A program made the position numbers and the translations under genes. A stretch of DNA of 53,501 nt, from positions 1 through 53,501 of the forward strand of contig ADNK01002148.1 of the NCBI GenBank assembly GCA_000320545.1, in the 5' to 3' direction. Source of the stretch: Bigelowiella natans CCMP2755 (lineage: Eukaryota > Cercozoa > Chlorarachniophyceae). This document shows, one piece after another, positions 1 to 12,414 of this stretch. Numbering within the stretch: the first letter of the stretch is position 1; each line of letters opens with the position of its first letter. Below the pieces are notes generated by a model. It was not told where the DNA came from and searched no databases. It was given only the letters and a program-made list of their open reading frames with translations.

Positions 1-16
1 CCTCATATTATAGATG

Positions 17-41
17 TATATATATATATATATATATATAC

Positions 42-81
<40 letters not shown>

Positions 82-197
82 TGATTGCTCCTACGACATG
101 GTTAGTTTTCTCTCTTTTGCACCATAATTCTCACCACTACCACCAATCACAGCTAGTAGCAAAAAGCACTGCCGCATCCATACACTTACGCTTACAC

Positions 198-265
<68 letters not shown>

Positions 266-829
266 ACAAGAAAAACTGGCATCTCTACTACCGCCGTGGT
301 CAATTCTGATGAGAGCGGGGATGGTTTGCACGCCGAGCCTGTCCTCAACTCCTGATGATGATGACGATGATGATGCGTAGCGAAAACAGGTAGAAACGAT
401 ATGAAGCAGGGGGAAACATAGAAGAAAGAGAGGGTGAAATGAAAGATAAGATCGAAGATTGTTTGAGAAGAGAGAGGTGAGTGTGTGTGTGTGTGTGTGT
501 GTGTGGTCCATGGTAGTTCTGTGGCCGCGAAAACTCATTAAGGAAGATAAAAACTCAACGGGGAACATATGGCTACGCATCTTCTTCTTCTTCTTCTTCT
601 TCTTCTTCTTCTTTCCTCCGATCTTCTCCAATTCGACTTTCACTTTCATCAGTCGTGCCCATCATCATCATCATCATCATCATCATCATTGTTGTTGTTG
701 TTGTTCTTACGATATGGATGGGTTGCATTGCCACAGAACTTCTTTTGGGAGACTGGGAGCTTGAGGAGCGCAGTACTGAGAGGAGATGATGAAGATGATG
801 ATGATGATGATAACAATAATGTAGCATAC

Positions 830-865
<36 letters not shown>

Positions 866-1210
866 CTATACGTAGACGTATTCTAGGCTATATCTTCCCC
901 CTCTTCTTCTAGTAATCTCTAAAATCTTCTAATCCCCAAAATACTACCACCACTACTGCAATATCGTCGTACCTGCTGTTAAACGCTTTGACCTTTTCCT
1001 CGACGATTGGGATGGCTCTTTCACATCCAGGACACCAACTCTTTCCTATTTATTATTATTTATTTTATTTATCACAAAGAGCGGTGAGGGAAAAACCGAA
1101 GAATCATTAACAGGATATGCTCCCAAAATGGCTGTTACTACACACCCTGAGAGCTACTATCACATTTTGTTAGTGCGAGATGTTTGTTGTCAATGATTTC
1201 TTCTGTTGTC

Positions 1211-1251
<41 letters not shown>

Positions 1252-2074
1252 ACACTGCCTTTCGTAGTTGTAGTACCATCTTTGTCTGAGATCTCCCCGT
1301 ACACGAAGACAAAGCGGTGCTTGGCCGATATTCGCAAGAAATTATCCAGTGTGTCGTCCTGGAAGGGAAGGGATGCGGTACAGACGTCGCTACTATTAAT
1401 GAACGATGTCTTGTGATTGTGTGAGGGGTGTAAAGTTACGTTTCGCGTTGGCTGCGGAGAGAGCAGCATACCTTGAATTCTGACTCTTTCACTTCCACGA
1501 TGCTTTTCATAAATCCAGTGGCCTTCACCTTCCCTCCGCTGCTGCTATTTGCCGCTTTCGAGGAGGGGGAGGAGGAGGAGGAGCTCGACGGGGTGTGAAG
1601 AGCTGAGGAAAGGTGATGATGGAACGATATAATCAAATAAATAATCAGCAACCGGTTGATGATGAGTAGGATGATCACTTGTAACGCATTCATTATCAGG
1701 AGCAGCATCCTCAAAGACGTCGTGATCGACATCATGAGGGGTTGCTTTTATCATCAACATCATCAATATCATCATCATCATCATCATCATCAACATCGTC
1801 AATATCAATATGTTGTTGTTATTTATTAGTGGCAGCACATCCATCCGGTGTTGCAGCAGTTACTTACTGCTGACCACTACCTACCTCGCTTAAGATCGTC
1901 ATATGATGCTCGGTTATTTGCCATGTGGGCCTTCACGGTGTTTCCTGATCATAATTAGCCACGAAGCAGCACGCATGCTTGTCAATGACGAGAAAGACAC
2001 ACAAGAATAAAGAGGAAGATAACAACAATTAACAGCCGGTTTCTTGCCGCAATATTGGCTTATTTTCCCTCTTC

Positions 2075-2122
<48 letters not shown>

Positions 2123-3053
2123 CCTTTCCTAACCTAAAGATTGCCTCCAGAAGAATTTCTCCTTGGTTACGCTTTCACGCTTATGCGCTGTTTTCATGTT
2201 CTCGTCAACTAATCAAAATGATGATCGCGATGATGATGTGCCGAATTACAAACAACAATGCATGATAGAGGAAAGCAGAGCCTATCAAGACGACCACTAA
2301 CTACCTTTGGATATCGGGATGTAAAGGTTCAGCCTGAAGGCCAAGATTGCACGCGAAACGAGAGCGATAAATACGGTGAAGGCCGCGTTCTCAAAGTCGG
2401 TTATTTGAACCTATAAGAGGGAGCGTGAGTGACGATCGATGCCTTTTTTGAATTGGCTACTACGCTGTGTCGCGCAACTGATAAATGAAATACTTGCAAG
2501 CAAGTACCCAGTATGTACGTACCTCCATTGTTCTAAATTCCACCCGCCAACCGATCTTATCACTTGGTGGGGGCTTGAAGCGCACAGACTGCCAATTGGT
2601 GCTCTAAGCAATATTAAAAGTGTGTGGATGATGGGGGCTATGATGGTAAGGGACATGGTTGAAGACGTATTATTAGATTATTCGTTTGGCCGGCTGGGAT
2701 CTTTCAAGGCATGCACGTTGCTGCCGTCCAACACGTATCATCATCATCACCATCACCATCATCATCACCAGTAAGCACACTCTGATAAACACGACCATCT
2801 CCCTCCCTCTCGAAATAATAATAGCGATACGTGAAGGACACGCTGTCAAGGTATTGCCGCTGCTGCCACCACCACCAGCAGCAGCAGCAGCAGCACTACC
2901 ACCGCCATCAGTAGCAGCACCTGTATGTTCTCGAAGTGGTCGACGTCCTTCGAATCATCGATCTCGATCCTGCAACAACAACAACAACAACAACGAGGAG
3001 GAGGAGGAGGAGGAGGAGGAGGAGGAGGGGGAGGGGGAAAAGGGGGCACAGGG

Positions 3054-3088
<35 letters not shown>

Positions 3089-4611
3089 GGTAATGGTGAC
3101 GATGGAGGGAGGGAGTCGTTCATCATGCTGATGATGTGGTGGTCAGCAACGACGTTATTCGGGGTAGTAGTGATGATGATGATGATGATGATGATGATGG
3201 TGAAGATGATGATGATGGTAATGATCACGAAGAGAGAGGATACTCAACATAACAGATGATGAGAAATGAAAGACAATGAAAGACAACACATATCAATGTC
3301 TTCATTTATGCTGTTGACTATTTCTCTTCCAGTACAAGTAATCCTCACCCCACCACAGCCCAAACTAGCACCTGTTCTCATAGATTACGAGGGGGTCGCG
3401 TATCCACAAATGGGAGACGTGCTTGGCCAACACCTGAAACAATCCATTTCCACAACGATCATAAATCGAAGATAAATCCTTCCCAAGATCACAGATATCA
3501 TCACCATCATCATCATCATCATCATCATCATCATGACAATATATAAATCAAGAAAGTCAGAGCACAACGCAACGAAGACAATACCGACGATTCAACTCCG
3601 AAGATGAAACAAATTGCAATCTAATACTGAGGAAAGTGAGACTTTTCGCACACCTTATCGACGCCTTCTTTGACCAACCGCTCATATGTTTTCCTACAAC
3701 AACGATGGTGGATATTAAGGCCTTTGTAGTAGTAGTAGTAGTGGGACTACTACTTCTTCGCATTATAACTAAGCTTGAATTTACATCTTCTAATAGTACT
3801 ATCTACTACTTGTCATATTCAAGATCCTCCAAATCGTTGTACTTGGACTTGAAATACCCACTTGATCTACGAAGAAGAAGAAGAAGAAGTAAGATGTGGA
3901 TGAGCTTTTGTTTTCAGCAAATTGAGTCTCACGCCATAGCTTCCTTCCTAGTGCCAACAACAATCCACAATCTATTTTACTCGGTGCTTCTTCTTTTCCT
4001 CTTCATCATCATCATTATTTCCTCCATCATGACACACACGCGTAAGCAACGATGAACTCACTCTTCTCCGATGTAGCAGCTTATCGAATCGTATCTATTG
4101 ACAGTAGTGGGGGTGGGGTGCGACAACCAAAGAATCAACGAATCCGAGCCAATCAACAACTCCTTGATCAACCAGCAAAGCATGTGTATGATTCTTCCTC
4201 TTTCACACCCCCCCCTTCCAATCCTTTCCATCTCGTAGCGGTAGGTCGTACCTGCTTTTGGCAATCTTCTGGCTCTTATCTCCATTCTCACCACGCTCTG
4301 TGATAGTTCGTGGGGTGTCATCATGATGCAAGCATTACCACCACCACCACCACCATCAATATACACCATGTGTATGTAGTAGTTCGTAATAATACCGCTC
4401 GGAGTCCTGTCGTCAACGGATTGAGAGATGACTGACCAGCGTACGTCAGTGTCTGGAGAGAAAGGTTGCATCATCGTCGAAAGGGAGGAAGGAGAAACAC
4501 TCGAATCCAAATAATTAGCTACTCAACGTTTTATTTTGCATATACATTTACGTGGGCGTGACACCAACTGTCAGGTGCGTGCTTTCAGCCGCTTTGCATG
4601 CCACCGACGTT

Positions 4612-4643
<32 letters not shown>
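17..4643. repeat. Microsatellite-packed introns of the ligase-TRP14 gene
   Basis: Almost every intron here is built of simple repeats: (AT)n/(GT)n 17-80, (AC)n 198-231, (CTG)n 230-266, (GT)n 481-504, (TTC)n near 579-613, (ATC)n and (TTG)n 661-705, (GT)n 831-864, (CA)n 1213-1256, (AT)n 2083-2118, (CAT/CAC)n 2738-2770, (AAC)n then (GGA)n 2972-3030, (ATC)n 3054-3088, (GAT)n 3170-3200, (CAT)n 3498-3534, (CA)n 4613-4643. The introns of the same gene above about 5.0 kb are short and nearly free of them. Low-complexity open frames in this stretch are artefacts of the repeats. Confidence 0.9.
91..1510 (-). other. TRP14/TXNDC17-like domain of the fusion
   Basis: The last six exons encode a TXNDC17 (TRP14, plant Clot) fold. 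VEVKESEF leads into the first strand, RFVFVYGE is the next strand, and G(R)[16 protein letters not shown] is the active site. NATHPYR then [12 protein letters not shown] match the W/Y-R...VPTLIR core, with a short C-terminal tail [10 protein letters not shown]. The family motif is usually WCPDC; here the fourth position is Gly. TRP14 proteins are cytosolic disulfide reductases with good activity on cystine. An ATG at 1510 could start an independent protein, but the exon begins at 1602 with an acceptor in phase with the ligase donor at 1885. I therefore read this as a domain of the ligase, not a separate gene. Confidence 0.8.
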
Positions 4644-4645
<2 letters not shown>

Positions 4646-4799
4646 CCATCATGGTCCCTTCCTCATCAGGCTAACCAAGGCTAGGATATGCTCTATTTTC
4701 CATCTATCGTTGTAGTGGCCACACACACCTGCAACCCTCCCGCGGTAAAATGGAGTTGCCGCAGAGAGCGAAAGCATGATCGGGCCTAGCACAGCTGGG

Positions 4800-4831
<32 letters not shown>

Positions 4832-6818
4832 GATTATTACAGACACCACAAAAAACGGGGCACAGCAATCATGAGGAGATCGGATTGAAGCGAAGTATGA
4901 TGAAGACGAGATGCAACGCACATCCTCATTTTCAACCCCTTCCCCCCCCCCCTCCGAGCGCCGGTATTGCATTACCGAGATGGTCGTAGAGATTGCGCGC
5001 CTCTTCCAGGTTTCTCGCAAGAAACGTCACCTATCCATCGTATCATTTTGATGGTGTGAAGTTCCAAGAATCATATGTTCCGATAATATACATTATCATT
5101 GCAGCCGACTAGTGACCTGTAGGCAGCAGCATCCCATTCCGAACGCCATGGCGTCCATATGGATCTGTGATTCACCCTGCACAATGTCCACAAGCCATTT
5201 TCTTATCATGCAACGCACAGCTGATCATCGACGCCAAACTTAAGAGAAGAAACAACACCACAGAGAAACGTGTGGAAGTCTTTAGCTGAATTACCTTCTT
5301 TGTATTTTTGTCTTTAAACAAGGGCACGCGAATATCGACCTTTAAATGTATATTATGATGCATAAAGGGTCATCATGGGAGATGAGAAAAAACGACAGTT
5401 TCCGGGATAAAAATGCAGTAATGAATTTTCGCGTGTGATCACTCGATTTCTCCCTCCCCGTGTGTCTAATACATTTTTTGCGTCAAAAACTCATACATTG
5501 GCAAGAAATTTTTGCAATAATCTACATTTTATCTCTCGTATTTGTTTACCTTCGATCCTCTTCTCGTTCTGATATTTTCCGTGAGAGTTGCAAAGCGCGG
5601 ATGGGGATTGATGAGTTCGTCAGGGACATACTGAGACTTAGCTACAGGACCTACGAAGAGAAAGGTGAACGATGACTCAACAGTTGTTGTGCTTATTGCT
5701 ATGGAGGTCATAGAAATTAGGAACAAAGGGGGATGCGGTGCCGAAACCACGTATAATACCACACCAACAAACACCTTACCGTGAATAATCGTGTTTCCAC
5801 TAATACATACTTCTATTTTGATGTTAAACCTCCCATTGAAAACTGATCAAAAACATTTCGTTCAGAACAATACCGTTTGGCTTGTAGGAAGGTGTAGCGA
5901 AGTCTCCGTCTCCCATCAAAGGATACGTGGTCATTGTAGAATAAATTTCCTGGCACAAGTAATGAATACACGGCAGTCATGCACGAGACAAAGATCCTGC
6001 TCTGCTCCAGCTATCTCAGTTTCATTATTTCTACCAATAGGCATTTTATATTATAATCATCCATCCATACGACTAATCTTTACGCACCCCTGGTTTGGTA
6101 AACTTCTTGATCTTCTCTCTTCGCACGCGCATGTTCGCCTCGACACATCGCAGGTCGCGCGTGTAGCCACCGTAGGGACCACTTGGCGTAGTTTCGATCA
6201 TAAACCGTCCATACTAAGGTGCCATATTCCCCCCACAACATATCAGTGCAAGTCTCTGAGGGGAAGATCCTCAAATTGATTTTGAACGTGAATCTATATA
6301 TTTTAAAGACCTCTGGGTGGAAGATCACAGAGGGAGGACACGTGCCGCACCCTGCCTTCTCTTCGGCCTGAAATTACTTGATGTTTCAGTCACATAATCA
6401 AATAGAATAATACCAACAGTGTTTGACCTCTTTCTCTGCCTCTGCCTCCGCTACCTCCAACTTTTGGAGAATCTTGTTATAAAGTATGATTATCATGATG
6501 TAATGATGTTCCAAGACTGTCTCAAAGCGTTACCTCCGCCCCGTTTAGGGAAAGCTTTACCGCCTTCTTCCCGTCTTTTATCTCGGTTTTGACCAGGAAT
6601 CCTTCGACTTCATCCCCCCTGTAAGGCCACGATAGTTTTAAGTAAATTCAATACGTGGTCTGTTGATGTGCGAGGTACCAAAGGAAATCGAGGTCCTCCC
6701 TGCCTTGATTCTTCTTCAGTATATTCAAAAATTGTGTGATCCCATGCTCCCGAACGTAGGCCCGATGCTTCTCGCTCTGCTTCCAGCTCAAAGGCTTCCC
6801 CTTGACCAAGAACCCCAT
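91..6818 (-). CDS. Glutamate-cysteine ligase fused to a TRP14/TXNDC17-like thioredoxin domain
   Basis: Catalyses the ATP-dependent joining of glutamate and cysteine, the first step of glutathione synthesis, and carries a C-terminal thioredoxin-like domain. I read 28 exons: 6818-6679, 6618-6534, 6472-6428, 6367-6311, 6213-6088, 5949-5874, 5650-5550, 5339-5295, 5176-5117, 5030-4976, 4794-4729, 4452-4396, 4297-4252, 4094-4062, 3866-3810, 3693-3654, 3433-3372, 2969-2921, 2603-2523, 2410-2305, 2208-2134, 1944-1885, 1602-1472, 1409-1256, 1045-973, 775-711, 351-292, 152-91. They total 2067 nt with every phase matching (688 aa). Ligase signatures in order: [106 protein letters not shown] Ser-rich linker follows near residue 510, then WCPGC at 606-610. 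The usual C-terminal ~130 residues of eukaryotic ligases are absent. The start is the ATG just before [11 protein letters not shown]. Confidence 0.88.
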
Positions 6819-7855
6819 GGATTTGGATTCTTAAACTTGCCGCTGAGCTTTCCTGAAATTCTGAATTCTGCAAGTCTTCGATGCTAAGTCGCTTGCATTC
6901 CGATTCTTCCCGCCATAAATTGTTTAAGATTTTAGTCCGACGACAACTCCTGATGCGTTTCGTTTTTACCGAAAATGCTCTGGCTTGGGATGTCGTACAT
7001 GCAACACAAATTTGATTTCTTTTCCGAGTTCACAGAGAAGCCTGAAATTTTTTCAGAAAAATGCTTTCTCGTTGCCGCCAGAGTCTGCTTCCTTAGGTTC
7101 CGAACTGTTTGAACAACGAAGAGCGAAGGTTGATATTCTTTGCGAACTTCTTGAGCTTGGTATTATTTTGTTTTGTACGATCCGATTTTTGTCATACGAA
7201 AGCATCTGCAAAGGAAACCGAAGGAAGCAAAAGTGTTCAGACTTTTCTGTAAGACTTTAGAATAATTTTGAATTTGGAGACAGATCGAAGTGCATGCGTT
7301 GCATCTTGTCGTCATGATAAAATGGTGTTTAGGACTTTCAAAGACTTTCTTTAGATTAATTCAAGGGCCTAAATAAGATCTTAAATTAAATCCCAACCAT
7401 TCTTCGTGGATGTATAGTGCGCGACAAAATAAAAAATTTCATACTGAGAGGAAATGAATCTTCTGCAGCCAGGAACTTCAATTCGGATTGAGATGCCGTG
7501 AAAAGAGGGAATGGCAGGATGGAATTTTTCCTCGTGGCGGTTTTTAAATTGAGGTATCATTTTGTCAGGTCGCACAACATCACTTCCCTGAGACTCCTGA
7601 TACTGCATTCGACTGCTCATCTACACGCAATCTGATTCCTGTCGAATTTGAAAAGATCTACCCTTGGGGGGGCAGGTTGGATTTGTACGAGACTGTTTCT
7701 GTACTGCAGTTTAGCCCTTTTTATCCTTACCCAATCAATAATTTGATGCAGCAGAAACTAAAAATGCTATGAAACAAATATGAAGCGGATGATCCATTAA
7801 ATAATTATTGAACAGACACCTGGGAATATCCATCTCAGAAAATTACTTGGTAATC
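6819..7855. promoter_or_regulatory. Divergent intergenic region
   Basis: About 1 kb lies between the start of the ligase fusion on the minus strand and the start of the membrane/PDZ gene on the plus strand, so it must hold both promoters. It is AT-rich, without microsatellites or recognisable TATA/Inr combinations. Short open frames at 6985-7260 (+) and 7381-7620 (-) show no family resemblance. Confidence 0.4.
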
Positions 7856-10800
7856 ATGGAAGCTCGCTCTTTCAACCCAGCCGTGAACCCAGTTCAGATC
7901 CTATGCTACACAGGGTTTGGGTCATTCATCTTTGGAACATGTACTTTGTATTGGTTCATGGATAGGCCAGTTATTGGGAAATCAGAGGACACTCTCGCCT
8001 TCTGGCGAATAGTGAACTTGAGAGGATTCCTTGTCTCTCAGGGGGTGCGAGGAAAATTGTTAACAAAAGAAATGACACGCTTCAGCTTGAAGAACGGGCA
8101 CGTATGGTTCTCAGTCTTCCTACGCCACCCTGGAGACTACATGACGTCAGTCAAGCGATGGACAGTACTAATCACCTTCCTCTTCATCTCCCTGACTATA
8201 TCTTCCATCGTGATCGGCTGGAGAAAGGGATATTATTTTAGTAGTCTATTCTGGTTTCCAGTGAGCATTGTGGTGACGCTACTTGGCCTTCCAGTACCGG
8301 GGCTCCTCATGCTGTTCTTCCGTCGACAAATGCCACAATACTCGAAGATTGAAAATAACTACGGAGCAACACTATCAGCATTTCTTTCCTTCTCATGGAT
8401 ACGGCACCTCATAATGGGCCCTGATAAGAAAGCGAAAAAGGGGGCGAGAGAGATTGACCTAAATGCCATGTCGTCCGGAAACATTGCTGTCAAAATAAAC
8501 TCTGGTCTGCCTGAGCTACCTACCTTTGACGAGGATGCGATTAAGTTTTTGGTCGTAAATAACATAGCAGTACTACAAATATAGCTGTAACCGAAGCAAA
8601 AATTTCTCGTTGATATTACGAGTAACAATTGAATATTAATTGTTTAGATGGACCACCCTAGCGTAGACGAACGGATGCGCGCACAAGCGAGGGCTTTCGG
8701 CGAGCATTACTCCCCACAGGTTGGTTGTCGAGAGCACCTTTTATTATTAATCTACATCCTTTAAGTCATCACATGGTTTAGGGGCATAAATCTAACAGTA
8801 CTTTCTCACCTATTCACTTGGTTTTTACCCAGAAACGAGATTCTCGCCCCGATCAGAGCGTGAGTGCAGATTTTATGAAGAAGAATATCCGGCCTAAGCT
8901 TACCAGTAAGATCCAACTTTTAAAGCAGACTCGAAACCCTTCAGGGGCCTTGGCGGGAGTTGCACGCACTGGCGCTGCTAGTGGCAATATCAACAACGGT
9001 GGGCCTACTCCAACTGTCAGCGAGAGTGAAGATGATAAATTCTATAAGAGAAAGACGAATGCCAACTACGCTTCTACTCCCGTACCTCTCAACGAGTCGC
9101 TAAGAGGGCAAATCGACATTGATGCTTCAGGTAGCATCAAAAACGCAGAGCCCAAGCATAAGGTATAAGAGAGATTAACACTCGAAGAATTGTGGAAGTA
9201 TAAATTCAATTCGCAGGAAGTAATAACCTGTCCTCTATAATTTCTGAAATGCATAGATCTCAAATATATATGTGTATGTGTGCAAACTTTTTCATAAATT
9301 TTGTCTTTGCTCTGCTGATATCTACAGTCACGATTACTGAGTTCACTCTCCACCCTCATCCGGATGCCGATTGAGGAGGAGATAATCAAAAGGTCGGGCC
9401 TGAAGGAGGGGCAACACAGCGATTGGAGGCTCACTACTCTCAAACTCAAATCATCCTCAATAACGGATGGGCTGCAGAGCGACGCAACTACAACGAAAGG
9501 GAATAAGGCCAGGGAATTTATTACGTTACCACCTGAGAGCTGGGAATACTCAAGACAGGATATTGTGGCTGTTTCTGGATGTTTTGTGGTCATGTTTGGG
9601 TGCTGGTTAGCCATCACAGCCATCGACTCAAACAATGATCATAATCGGCAGGATCGTGTTCTCTGGCTTACTTTTGTTGTATTTCTGGAAGATATATTGC
9701 TTCGAGCGCTTTTCTTACATCTACGCGAATCGTGGTTATTTTTCCCATTCGAAGAAAGTAATAGCGCTTGGAAGCATTGCTGCTGTTGTCTCCCGGGCCC
9801 GCTGAATATTAGCGGAGGCGACGAAGAAAATGAAGGAAAACTTCAAGAGGGGGGCATCTATGTTACCTTCAAGGCGAATAAAATTGGATTCCGGTAATGA
9901 TGATGGCTCTTTCGCTGGAGCACATATGTACCTACTTCAGATACTTGCTATCCACTGTATTTTCTCCCATGATTTTTAGAAATGTTTTCTCGAAATTTTG
10001 AACAAGGTTTTTGAACCGTCGCGTGTGCAAAGTGGAACCGGGATCCCAAGCCGAGGAAAAGGGCGTTCGAGTCGGATGGAAAATAGAGTCCGTTATGGAC
10101 CGCCCCATTAAGAATGACGAGGAGGCTTTTGAGCAGATCCAGCGGGCTCATCGACTCCACGATGAGTTTGAGATTCAATTTGCCCCACGCATGCATTTGG
10201 ATATGAGCACACTGAAACAGGAAAACGAGGTGGAGGTCCTCAATGTAGTTGTCGATGTATTCAAAGATCCGTATTGGAATGGAGGTAGAACAGCCAAGAA
10301 AAAGATGAAGCAGCCCCTCCGGACTGATATGGACCGTTTCAACTTTGCAAACGATCTAGAGTTTCATATCCCAAACGACGATGCCAGAGAAACTGGGGCG
10401 AGCAGACGACTACAACAACAACAACAACAACAACAACACTTGCGACAAAAAGCAGGATACCAATTGAATGAAACTGCAGGATTAGGAGGAAGACCAAGAC
10501 AGAACGAAACAGAAGCCCCCCGTCGCAACAGTGCCAGTACTGTTATCACCACCGTCGGCAGTGGGAGGAACAACAGCAATGCCATTAGCACCATCAGCAG
10601 TATAAAACAAATTAAAGAAGAGGGTTCACGAACGTCTATCCTGCCAGTGATCGATAAAGGAGGCCAACGACATTCCAGCAGCCTCTCATCAGAGTAAGTC
10701 GTTGATGCTGGCGGTTGTGAAGTATGCATAATGTTGTCACCTGCACACAGTGTAATAACACATACCCTTGACCTTTCTATGCAATTTCCCATTCATCCTG

Positions 10801-12414
10801 TCTATTTTTCTACGAAGGAGCTGGAAGCAGCTGCGAGCAGAAAGAGGACCCTCGACTTCATCTTTGTTTCCGGACGAGAGGAAAGACGCGAAAGTGTGCC
10901 GAACAGAGAACGATCTGATGAACTTCAAATATCTAGCTGCCCCTGCATATCGTCTTCAAAGGCAAAGGGAGCAAGAGGCTTTCATTTCAGCTCTGAAAGG
11001 GTCCCCTTTGCAGGGATATTTCCCTTTTTTTATCTGAACTTTCGCGTTGTTGATTCCCTTTCTAGTACGTACATTTAGACACCCGTCATCCCGTGAAGAT
11101 GTCTGATTTTCTCCTGGCAGGAACAACATGGTACTTACCCCTCAGCCGAGGAGTGGCGCTATGAGTAGGGCAAGGCACACTCTTCCTCCCACCATCCGCT
11201 CAATGATGCTAGTTGATCTCTCCCCGAAACCTAAAAAACTGAAGAAGAGAAGAAGACGCACTGCGCCGCCTAAAACTCTGTCGAAGGCCTTCCGAGACTT
11301 CCACCGCCTGATCTTGTTCGCGAGGTATTAGTTCTAGCAGTTGCGTGTCAGTTAATGTAGTGGCTGAAGAGTGACGGTGTCACTGGTAGCGGTAATAGTA
11401 GAAGTGCCTGTGCTAAAATATCAAGCTAATATCTTCTCCTCCTCCTCCTCCTCCAGCTTCCCCTCATGATGCCCCTTATGATGATGTCTCTCTTATGTCA
11501 GAAAAGAGGCTATCCAAGTGGGCCAATTTTCCCCGCGACCCTCTTCGAAGAAAAGCAGTTATCTTGAGGATCAGCACATGCATCAAATTACCACGAATCC
11601 TTTCCCACAGCGCGGTAGTTTTAAGGACGTGCCACAAAGTCGCACCTGCAACAGCAAGGCTAAGGGGAGGAAGAGGGGGGGTGTTCAAATTGCAGCGGCT
11701 GTAATCGCTGAGAACAGAAACAGATTGGATGATGGAATACATGACATAGCTTTGCTGAATGATGACAACGATAAGAAGAAAACCAGGATTCTGAACTCTG
11801 GAGGAATGGACACCAAGCATATGCAAAATATGCAACGGAAGCAGTATGATGATCGTCTTCATGTTGGATACAACAGCACAGAAGCCTTTGAAACAACAAC
11901 GAAAAAGTGCGAGGAGATAAAGGATGGGAAGAAGCTGAGAGTCGTGATGAATGAGGAAGCGCCATGTAAGTCGAAGATGTCACATCACCAGGACCTGAAA
12001 TTGATCAAGCCGGGCCATACTACTATCCCGATTATCGCTAAATCGGCAGGTTTGCTACTAAAAGAGAAGAGATTTCACGAAGACGACGCGAACAATGCTA
12101 CCCCTGCGGTAAGGAAAACAAGCACGGCAATTATGATTTCTTTGCCTGCCGGTCAGATTCTTCGCAGTTTAGGCAGCATAGGCAGTGGTATTGCTGTCGG
12201 CAATCCAGAGAATAATCCGACCAATCAACAGAAACCCCAAAAGAAAATTAATCTAAAAGCAAACCATGAGACGAAGAGGAAAAAAAACAAGTGGTACAGA
12301 GTGCAAAAGAGTAAGTACCAGAGAAGGGGGCCTGGGGGAAGGCTTAAGCCGCTCAAGCCGGTCAATTTAAGCGATTCCTATTCCGATGACAACGACGATG
12401 TTCAGGAACACTGA
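7856..12414 (+). CDS. Multi-pass membrane protein with a PDZ-like domain and long basic tail
   Basis: Eight exons (7856-8554, 8648-8719, 8833-9162, 9328-9893, 10007-10693, 10818-11000, 11121-11324, 11502-12414) join in phase to give about 1217 aa. Hydrophobic segments are near residues 17-38 (ILCYTGFGSFIFG), 100-125 (RWTVLITFLFISLTI) and 130-165, then a pair in exon 4 (VAVSGCFVVMFGCWLAI and VLWLTFVVFLEDILL). A PDZ-like module follows: GGIYVTFKANKIGF, RVCKVEPGSQAEEKGV, VGWKIESV. The remainder is disordered, with a Gln tract at 10412-10437 and Lys/Arg-rich stretches such as KPKKLKKRRRR. The spacing of the membrane segments faintly recalls polycystin-like protist proteins, but I see no diagnostic motif and assign no function. 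An upstream in-frame start is possible. It is divergent from the ligase gene and convergent with the next gene. Confidence 0.72.

Noticed and set aside
48-865. Open frames made of Val-Cys, His-Thr, Ala, Ser or Asp runs
   Set aside because: They are translations of (GT)n, (CA)n, (CTG)n and (GAT)n microsatellites inside introns.
91-1510. A separate TXNDC17 gene starting at ATG 1510
   Set aside because: The preceding acceptor at 1602 is in phase with the ligase donor at 1885 and the exon is open through a Ser-rich linker. One fusion gene explains the data with fewer assumptions.
2985-3240. Regular repeats that could suggest a CRISPR array
   Set aside because: They are trinucleotide runs without spacers, in a spliceosomal intron of a eukaryotic gene.
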